Source of the DNA: Acidobacteriota bacterium
GTDB taxonomy: Bacteria; Acidobacteriota; Terriglobia; Terriglobales; Acidobacteriaceae
Assembly (NCBI GenBank): GCA_021781255.1
Contig: JAJXXG010000331.1
Coordinates: 1 to 9,197, forward strand
Length of the DNA: 9,197 nt
Direction: 5' to 3'
In this document: in pieces, positions 1 to 5,321 of the stretch
Layout: every line of letters begins with the position of its first letter
Position numbering within the stretch: the first letter of the stretch is position 1
Notes under the pieces: model-generated
Seen by the model: the letters and a program-made list of their open reading frames with translations, nothing else
Told to the model about the DNA's origin: nothing
Databases searched by the model: none
Position numbers and translations under genes: made by a program

Positions 1-670
1 TGAGCGGGCCAAACACGCCGTAGCACAGCAGAATACCCAGGAATGTGCCCACCAGCGCCGCAGCCACCTTGTGGCCAATCTCCTCCGGCGGTCCGCCCAG
101 CGCGCCCATGGTGATTACCACGCCCAGCACCGCGGCCACAATGCCCAGGCCCGGCAGCGCATCGGCAACCGTGGAGAGGGCGTGAACCGGTTGCGTCGCG
201 TCGTGGTGATGCACCTCCATGTCCAGCTCCATCATCTGGTCCATTTCAAACGGCTCAACGCCCCCGGTAATGGCCATGCGCAGCGTGTCGCACACAAAGT
301 CGCGCGCGTGATGATTGTTGAGAAAGTCGGGATTGCTCTTGAAGATGGCGCTCTCGGCCGGCTTCTCCACATCCGTCTCCACGCTCAGCAGACCCTCTTT
401 GCGCACTTTGTTCAGGAACTGGTACATCATCTTCAGCGTGCTCAGGTAGCGTTGCTTGTTGAACTTCGATCCGACCAGAACGCCCCTCAGCCCAGCCACG
501 ATGTCCTTCAAGATATGCGCGGGATTGGCCGCCAGCAGCGTTCCCGCCGCCGCTCCCGCAATGATCAGCACCTCGGCCGGCTGAATGAGCACGGCAAAAT
601 GGCCCTTCTCCATCAGAAAGCCGCCGATGACCGCCGCAAAAACCAGCAGAATGCCCAGGACTGCGATCAT
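1..670 (-). CDS. motA: Flagellar motor stator protein MotA, partial (C-terminus outside window)
   Basis: MotA is the inner-membrane stator subunit that, with MotB, couples ion flow to flagellar rotation. The 223 visible codons start MIAVLGILLVFAA. Membrane segments lie at about residues 1-19, 32-50, 170-195 and 203-223, with a large cytoplasmic loop between the second and third. The functional residues of E. coli MotA fall at identical positions here: R90 and E98 in the loop, P173 in ALPGLGIVAAVLG and P222 at the edge. E. coli MotA has 295 residues, so roughly 70 are missing past base 1. An in-frame TAG three codons upstream of the ATG at 670 fixes the start; the ribosome site is weak (GGGG about 9 nt upstream). 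A sigma-28-like promoter sits at 815-841. motB would be expected just beyond the left edge (inference). Confidence 0.96.
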   Translation of the reverse strand, partial: MIAVLGILLVFAAVIGGFLMEKGHFAVLIQPAEVLIIAGAAAGTLLAANPAHILKDIVAGLRGVLVGSKFNKQRYLSTLKMMYQFLNKVRKEGLLSVETDVEKPAESAIFKSNPDFLNNHHARDFVCDTLRMAITGGVEPFEMDQMMELDMEVHHHDATQPVHALSTVADALPGLGIVAAVLGVVITMGALGGPPEEIGHKVAAALVGTFLGILLCYGVFGPL

Positions 671-750
671 GGCCGTCTACCCCGCGCCGTTGTGATGCAA
701 TTGCCGCAAGAGCGCACGCTTCCCATCGCAGTTTCCATTCGCTCCGTACA

Positions 751-798
751 ATCGCTCGCGCAATTGCTGACGCGATTGCTCATGCTATTGCGCATGCA
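751..798. repeat. Four degenerate 12-bp tandem repeats in the motA leader
   Basis: The plus strand reads as four consecutive 12-mers: ATCGCTCGCGCA, ATTGCTGACGCG, ATTGCTCATGCT and ATTGCGCATGCA. The common core is ATTGCTNATGCN. They lie between the predicted motA transcription start (about 808) and the motA ATG (670), so they would be transcribed as leader RNA. They could be binding iterons, remnants of slippage, or chance similarity in GC-rich sequence. Confidence 0.45.
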
Positions 799-814
799 CA
801 CGCCCTCACCTGCT

Positions 815-841
815 TCATCGGCAATGGGCGCGTCAACTTCA
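815..841 (-). promoter_or_regulatory. Sigma-28 (FliA)-type promoter for motA
   Basis: On the minus strand, TGAAGTTG (841-834), exactly 11 bases, then GCCGATGA (822-815). The E. coli FliA consensus is TAAAGTTT-N11-GCCGATAA, so the match is 6/8 and 7/8 with ideal spacing. Transcription would begin near 808, leaving a leader of about 138 nt before motA. The match is independent of the gene call and agrees with it, because motA is a classical late flagellar gene. Confidence 0.72.
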
Positions 842-900
842 GAGGTGAGAGCCGCAATGTGCTGGAATTTACTGTGGAAGGGAAGGCGGCGAGAAGAGCC

Positions 901-2400
901 TCAGTTGGCGCGGGGCGCGCACTCTTCTCCCGTGGCCATGCCGCCAAGTGGCAGACGCACCACAAACTGCGTCCTGCCGGGCTTCGACTCGACGTGGATG
1001 GCGCCGCCGAATTTCTGCGTCACGATGCGGTGCACGATTTCGAGTCCCAGCCCGGTGCCTGAGCCCTGCGGTTTGGTGGTGAAGAAGGCATCGAAGATGC
1101 GCGGCAGCACGTCGGGCTCGATGCCCGCGCCGTGGTCGGTGATGCTCACGGCCAGCCAGCCGGGCTGCGTCTCTGTTTCTGTCCAGGTGGCAATCTCAAT
1201 CTGCCCATGCGCGGGGGAGGCGTCGGCGGCATTGTCGATGAGGTTGGTCCACACCTGGCTCAGCGCCGAGCCGCGTGTGTGGATAGTCGCCGGTGAGGCT
1301 TCAAACTTCTTTTCGACAGCGATCTGCTTGATGCGCAGCTTGTGGCCCAGAATGGTCAACGTGCTCTGCAGGCTGTCATGCACGTCCAGTTCGCGTGCCG
1401 GAGAGCGCTCGTCGTAGGCAAACTTCTTGACCGCCATCACCAGGTCGGAGATGCGCGTGATGCTTTCCTCGATTGCGCAGACCAGCGAGACGCTGGAGAC
1501 GAGCGCGTTGAGCCAGTTGAGCGTGTCAGAGAATGTGCGCGGCTCAAAGAAAGCCTGGGCGCATTCGAGTTCCTGCCGCTCAAATCCCATTCCAACCAGT
1601 GCGGGTGCAATGGTGTAAGCATTCTCTACGCCGGCAGCGGCGAGCCACTCGGCCATGGCCTCTTCCGCATCGGCCTGCTCCAGGCTGCCCATGGCGGCGG
1701 CGTGGCAACTGCGCAGCGTGTGCTCCAGCAGGCCCTTGATGCACTCCAGTTGTTCAGGCGTTTTGGGCTTGTCGCTGAAGCGCAGGCTCAACTGCTGCAG
1801 CTGCATCAGGTTCTCGCGCAGTTGCGACGCTGCGCGCTTGGCTGCCGAGCCGGGGTTGTGCAGTTCGTGCATCAGGCCTGCGGCCAGCGTGCCCAGTGAC
1901 ACCAGCTTCTCCCGGTGCAGCGCTTCCTCCTGATAGGTCCGCAGGCGCTGCGCCATGTTGCCCAGCACCACCTTGCGCACCGCAGGGCTGCGGGCCAGAA
2001 TTGTCCAGAACTGCTCTTCGGTGAAGCGCACCAGCACGGAGTCCAGCGCAGCGATGATGAAGAGGGGAGAGTAGGATTTGCCCGTCAGGAATGGCGTTTC
2101 GCCAAAGCCCTCGCCGGCCGTGGCGATGCCGACCACTGTGCGCGAGCCATCCGGCTCCGGCCGCTCGGCGCGCATCTCGCCTTCGAGCACCACCCAATAG
2201 GAGCGCATTTGCTGTCCCGGTTCCGCCAGCACCGCGCCTACATGTGCGTGGATGCGCTCGACCCGATCCATGTCGCGCAGAGCGTCAAAGTCCGCATCGG
2301 CAAAAGGCAAGGTCCGGCGCAGCGCCTCGGCTGCATCCGGCATGCAGATGGACTCGACCGCTATGCGTTTATCTCCCTCGCTCATCTCCCTCATTCCCAT
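901..2400 (-). CDS. Soluble histidine kinase with N-terminal cyclic-nucleotide-binding-like domain
   Basis: This is a 499-residue cytoplasmic sensor kinase with no signal peptide or membrane segment. A CRP/CAP effector-type domain (about 30-150) carries the signature GEGFGETPFLTGKSYSP near its centre. A phosphoacceptor box follows, GLMHELHNPGSAAKRAA, with His178, Glu179 and Asn182. Between it and the ATPase lies an unusually long, mostly helical stretch of about 200 residues. The ATPase domain is complete: N box with Asn386/Asn390 (TNLIDNAADA), G1 DHGAGI (Asp422), F box FDAFFTTK (436-443) and G2 GSGTGLGL (446-453). ATGs at 2400, 2394 and 2385 all have SD-like purines; 2400 is the longest that does not overlap the upstream stop. 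The gene follows the receiver/TrxR gene by 8 bp, implying coupled translation, and that receiver is its probable substrate. The signal and ligand are unknown. Confidence 0.9.
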   Translation of the reverse strand: MGMREMSEGDKRIAVESICMPDAAEALRRTLPFADADFDALRDMDRVERIHAHVGAVLAEPGQQMRSYWVVLEGEMRAERPEPDGSRTVVGIATAGEGFGETPFLTGKSYSPLFIIAALDSVLVRFTEEQFWTILARSPAVRKVVLGNMAQRLRTYQEEALHREKLVSLGTLAAGLMHELHNPGSAAKRAASQLRENLMQLQQLSLRFSDKPKTPEQLECIKGLLEHTLRSCHAAAMGSLEQADAEEAMAEWLAAAGVENAYTIAPALVGMGFERQELECAQAFFEPRTFSDTLNWLNALVSSVSLVCAIEESITRISDLVMAVKKFAYDERSPARELDVHDSLQSTLTILGHKLRIKQIAVEKKFEASPATIHTRGSALSQVWTNLIDNAADASPAHGQIEIATWTETETQPGWLAVSITDHGAGIEPDVLPRIFDAFFTTKPQGSGTGLGLEIVHRIVTQKFGGAIHVESKPGRTQFVVRLPLGGMATGEECAPRAN

Positions 2401-2408
2401 CCGAAATC

Positions 2409-4061
2409 TCAGAAACCCGCAAGGTACTGGTGCGCAAATTGCACGGCGATAGAGCCCTCGCCCACCGCCGAGGCCACGCGCTTGACCGAGCCGTGCCGCA
2501 CATCGCCGGCCACCAGGACCCCCGGCACGCTGGTCTCCAGCAGGAACGGCTCGCGCGCCTCCTGCCATCCATCAGGCAGCTTGCCATCACAACGCAGGTC
2601 CGGCCCGGCCAGCACAAAGCCTTTCTCGTCGCGTAAAACGCTCGCCGGCAGCCATACGGTGCCTGGCTCCGCGCCAATAAACACGAATAGCGACGTGGCG
2701 GGAATCCGCGACTCGCCCTGAGGGCCGCGCAACCGCAAGACCTCCAGCCGTTCCTCGCCTTCGGCCTCCACCACCTGGGTGTTCGTCTCCAACACAATAT
2801 TGGATGTGCGTTCTATCTCATCGATTAAGTATTTCGACATGGTTGCCGACAATCCCGGCCCCCGCGCCAGCATCGTCACTTTGCAGGCATACTGGGCAAA
2901 GTGCAGCGCAGCCTGCCCGGCGGAGTTGGCGCCGCCCACCACGTAGACTTCTTCATCCTTGCAGGCGGCGGCCTCAACCAGCGCTGCGCCATAGTAGATG
3001 CCGCGGCCCGTGAGCCGCTCTGCGCCCGGAATGCCGAGCTTGCGGTATTGCACGCCCAGTGCCAGCAGCACCACGTGGCTTGCCACCTCGCGCCCATCGC
3101 CCAGTTGCACAAACCGGTACTGCCCGTCGATGCGCAGGCCGGTGGCTCGCTGGGTCAGGAACTCCGCCCCGAACCGGGAGGCCTGGATGTGCGCGCGCCG
3201 TCCCAGGTCAGCGCCGGTGATGCCCGTGGGAAAGCCCAGGTAGTTTTCAATGCGGGACGTGGACCCGGCTTGACCGCCCGGCGCTTCGGGCTCAATCACC
3301 AGCGTGCGCAGCCCTTCGCTGGCTCCGTAGACGGCGGCTGCCAGCCCCGCCGGGCCCGCGCCCACCACCACCATGTCATAGAACTCCTGCGCGGCCTGCG
3401 TGCTGAGGCCAACACGCGCAGCCAGCGTGTCCGGGTCGGCCTCCGCCAGTGTGCTGCCGTCGGGGAACAGCACCGCGGGAAGCTGTTCCGGCTTGAGGCT
3501 ACGCTCGGCCAGCAGCGTGCGCGCATCGTCGCTGGCGGCAATATCCAGCCAGCGGTAGGGCACGTGGTTGCGCGACAGGAAATTCCGCAGCCTGTGATCC
3601 TTCAAGGACCAGCGGCTGCCAATCACGCGCAGCCCCTCGAAAGGCGGCCGGTAGCCCGCACGCCAATCGTCCAGGAGGTCGGTCAGAACGGGATAGAGCC
3701 GTTCCTCCGGCGGATCCCACGGCTTGTTCAGGTAGTAGTGGATGCGCGCCGTGTTGATGGCGCGGATGGCCGCGTCCGTGTCGGCGTAGGCCGTCAGCAG
3801 CACGCGCCGCGCCTCGGGATAGAGCATGCGCGCCCGCTCGAGGAAGTCTACCCCGGTCATGCCCGGCATGCGCTGATCGCTGAGGAGCAGCGCCACGGGC
3901 TCCTGGCGCGCCTTCAACTGCGCCAGCATGTCCAGGGCGGCCTGGCCGCTGGCTGCGCGCATCACCCGGTAGGTGGCGCCGTACTGCCTGCGCAGGTCCT
4001 GCACTACGGCTTCCAGCACGCTTACGTCGTCATCCACTGCCAACAGGATCGGTCTTGCCAT
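2409..4061 (-). CDS. Response regulator receiver fused to thioredoxin-reductase-like flavoprotein (no CxxC)
   Basis: This 550-residue three-part protein resembles the family named 'fused response regulator/thioredoxin-disulfide reductase'. Residues 1-130 are an intact receiver: acidic cluster Asp10-12, phosphoacceptor Asp62 in LLLSDQRMPG, Thr90 and Lys113 (NKPW). Residues 142-220 are a glutaredoxin-like fold without cysteines (GSRWSLKDHRLRNFL where CxxC would lie). Residues 229-550 are the TrxR-like part: FAD site GAGPAG (234-239), NAD(P)H site GGANSAG (376-382), VFIGAEP (460-466) and the second FAD motif AGD (518-520). E. coli TrxB has CATC in its pyridine-nucleotide domain; the aligned residues here are GAAL (358-361). 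Only three cysteines exist (367, 393, 491). Electron acceptor and reaction are therefore unknown; phosphorylation may control flavoenzyme activity (inference). Start: ATG at 4061 follows GGGAG and gives the usual MARPILLAVDDD opening; an ATG at 4076 is possible. Confidence 0.9.
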   Translation of the reverse strand: MARPILLAVDDDVSVLEAVVQDLRRQYGATYRVMRAASGQAALDMLAQLKARQEPVALLLSDQRMPGMTGVDFLERARMLYPEARRVLLTAYADTDAAIRAINTARIHYYLNKPWDPPEERLYPVLTDLLDDWRAGYRPPFEGLRVIGSRWSLKDHRLRNFLSRNHVPYRWLDIAASDDARTLLAERSLKPEQLPAVLFPDGSTLAEADPDTLAARVGLSTQAAQEFYDMVVVGAGPAGLAAAVYGASEGLRTLVIEPEAPGGQAGSTSRIENYLGFPTGITGADLGRRAHIQASRFGAEFLTQRATGLRIDGQYRFVQLGDGREVASHVVLLALGVQYRKLGIPGAERLTGRGIYYGAALVEAAACKDEEVYVVGGANSAGQAALHFAQYACKVTMLARGPGLSATMSKYLIDEIERTSNIVLETNTQVVEAEGEERLEVLRLRGPQGESRIPATSLFVFIGAEPGTVWLPASVLRDEKGFVLAGPDLRCDGKLPDGWQEAREPFLLETSVPGVLVAGDVRHGSVKRVASAVGEGSIAVQFAHQYLAGF

Positions 4062-4461
4062 ATTCTCCCAGTCCATTGCCCGCGCGTCATCAGGGTTTCT
4101 TCAGCGTAAACAGGTTCAGGGAAAAAGCAAAACCGCCCTGTCTGCAAAGAAGATACCCCCCGCTTCGTTTCCGCGATTCTCATAGCACTTGATGCGATTG
4201 CGCTGTAAGCTGATTGAGACGGTAAGGTTACCGCTGGGGGGGTACCTGCCGGGCTGAATCAATCGCGAAGGGCACACGAACGCGCTCGCTTCCTGAAAAA
4301 AAGAGAAATGCCAAAGGGAAGTGATGTCCTTCTGCCGATATAGATTCACAAGGTGGCAGAAGCCACCGGGGCATGAACTGCGGCACCCGGCCGGGAGGTA
4401 ATTCCAGGCCGGTCTGGGCCAGACTCCCAGGGCTGTGTTCGATGGGGCGTACGGGAAAAGT
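4062..4461. other. Divergent intergenic region with structured leader
   Basis: These 400 bases lie between the leftward redox two-component genes and the rightward LuxR-type regulator. I see no gene. Visible elements are a G-tract motif in each orientation (GGGGGGTATC on the minus strand at 4152-4161; seven Gs then TACC on the plus strand at 4236-4246), a small dyad GGTAAGGTTACC (4221-4232), and hairpins close to the regulator gene (4352-4424). No -35/-10 pair on either strand was good enough to call. Promoters for both transcription units should lie here. Confidence 0.6.
4352..4424 (+). promoter_or_regulatory. Hairpin-rich leader upstream of the LuxR-type regulator
   Basis: Two perfect inverted repeats lie within 110 bases of the regulator's start. 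GGTGGC-AGAA-GCCACC (4352-4367) is a 6-bp stem with a tetraloop. GTCTGG-G-CCAGAC (4412-4424) is a 13-bp dyad, as a protein operator might be. Between them, CCGG and GGCC stretches could pair further, around an SD-like GGGAGGT (about 4393-4399) that is not followed by a usable start codon. I do not recognise a known riboswitch class. An operator or autoregulatory leader is possible but unproven. Confidence 0.35.
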
Positions 4462-5163
4462 ATGAACAAGATCATCCTTGCCGATTCGCAGGCAATCTTC
4501 CGTGCAGGCACTGCCAAGGTGCTTGCCATTGACGAGGACCTGCGGATTATTGCGCAGTGCACGGATGTTGAGCGGATGATGCACGCCATCACCACGTTTC
4601 CGGGCGCAATCGTACTGTTTGCAGCTTCGCTGCGGCCTGACATGGCGCGCCTTTGCGCAGTTCTTGAGTCGGCCGGCAGCCGCGCCATCGTGATTGCGGA
4701 AAACAACGAAGCCGCAAGCGCCTATCTGCAGCTGGGCTTTCGCGGGGTGGTTTTTCGCAGCGTAACCGGAACAGCGCTGACCGAATGCGTGCGACGCGTG
4801 GCTGCGGGCGGCATCTGGTCGCCGACCCAGGCCGTGCTTCCCGACTCGCCGGAAGAGGACATGGTGGGCGCGCGCGTCCGCGACCGGCTCACCCCCAAGG
4901 AGATGCGCATTGTTGCGCTCATTGTCCAGGGCTGCAAAAACCGCGAGATCGCTACGCGGCTGAAGACCACCGAGCAGGTGATCAAGAACTATCTCCGCTC
5001 TATTTACGACAAGACCGGCGTCAGCGACCGGCTGGAGCTTGCGCTCTTTACCATCCACCACAGGGTTCTTGCACAGGCCGCTGCCGAAGTCGGCAACAAA
5101 CTGGAAGCCGAGGAGCGGTCTGCCGCGGCCACCGTCCTCACCTCTGACGCCACGGCTCTGTAG
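4462..5163 (+). CDS. LuxR/NarL-family DNA-binding regulator with degenerate receiver
   Basis: This 233-residue protein has a receiver-like domain (1-118) and a C-terminal LuxR-type helix-turn-helix (about 143-200; LTPKEMRIVALIVQGCKNRE with the recognition region EQVIKNYLRSIYDKTG). In the receiver fold the phosphorylation residues are gone. One acidic residue remains (Asp8), the phospho-Asp position reads VLFAAS (Ala54), the switch Thr is Ala79 and the conserved Lys is Arg99. It is thus a pseudo-receiver regulator, probably controlled by ligand, protein partner or abundance rather than by phosphorylation (inference). About 33 residues extend past the helix-turn-helix. The ATG at 4462 follows GGGA with good spacing; an upstream in-frame ATG at 4435 lacks such a site. 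It is divergent from the receiver/TrxR operon and could regulate it. I know of similar uncharacterised regulators in acidobacteria but cannot name targets. Confidence 0.88.
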   Translation: MNKIILADSQAIFRAGTAKVLAIDEDLRIIAQCTDVERMMHAITTFPGAIVLFAASLRPDMARLCAVLESAGSRAIVIAENNEAASAYLQLGFRGVVFRSVTGTALTECVRRVAAGGIWSPTQAVLPDSPEEDMVGARVRDRLTPKEMRIVALIVQGCKNREIATRLKTTEQVIKNYLRSIYDKTGVSDRLELALFTIHHRVLAQAAAEVGNKLEAEERSAAATVLTSDATAL

Positions 5164-5177
5164 GCGCAACCTGCGCC
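5163..5177 (+). terminator. Possible terminator hairpin after the LuxR-type regulator
   Basis: GGCGCA-ACC-TGCGCC forms a 6-bp GC-rich stem with a 3-base loop, starting at the last base of the TAG stop codon. It is followed by GCCTGTTGATTCAATTC, which is only moderately T-rich, so it is a weak intrinsic terminator candidate. The remaining convergent interval to 5321 shows nothing else I can identify, including no clear terminator for rocA. Confidence 0.35.
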
Positions 5178-5321
5178 GCCTGTTGATTCAATTCAAGATG
5201 GCGATGGTCTTCACCCGGCTGCGCAATGGGGCGAACGACTCTGCAATCTCCAGGATGCACCTTCCTGCCATCCCTGAATGCCCGAGGCGCAGGACGGTGC
5301 AACCGGAAAATTTGTCAGGCT

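Larger units (their letters stand above)
671..900. other. Intergenic region between the kinase gene and motA
   Basis: These 230 bases contain no credible gene. They hold the sigma-28-like promoter for motA (815-841) and a run of short degenerate repeats in the resulting mRNA leader (751-798). I saw no clear intrinsic terminator after the kinase stop codon at 901-903, so read-through from the kinase operon into motA cannot be excluded. Confidence 0.7.

Noticed and set aside
71..1417. Long plus-strand open frame opposite motA and the kinase gene
   Set aside because: His/Arg-rich, low-information translation lying antisense to two well-recognised proteins; a GC-driven shadow frame.
2401..2568. 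Kinase N-terminal extension starting at 2568
   Set aside because: It would overlap the receiver/TrxR C-terminus by about 160 bases in another frame and has an Arg/Gly-rich, non-family sequence.
2901..4109. 402-codon plus-strand open frame opposite the receiver/TrxR gene
   Set aside because: No recognisable domain; the opposite strand encodes clear receiver, FAD and NAD(P)H motifs.
4340..4461. Known riboswitch (c-di-GMP, cobalamin, TPP, SAM)
   Set aside because: Hairpins are present, but I could not find the conserved core bases of any of these classes.
4228..5169. 313-codon minus-strand open frame opposite the LuxR-type regulator
   Set aside because: No domain recognisable, while the plus strand carries a clear helix-turn-helix with a ribosome site.
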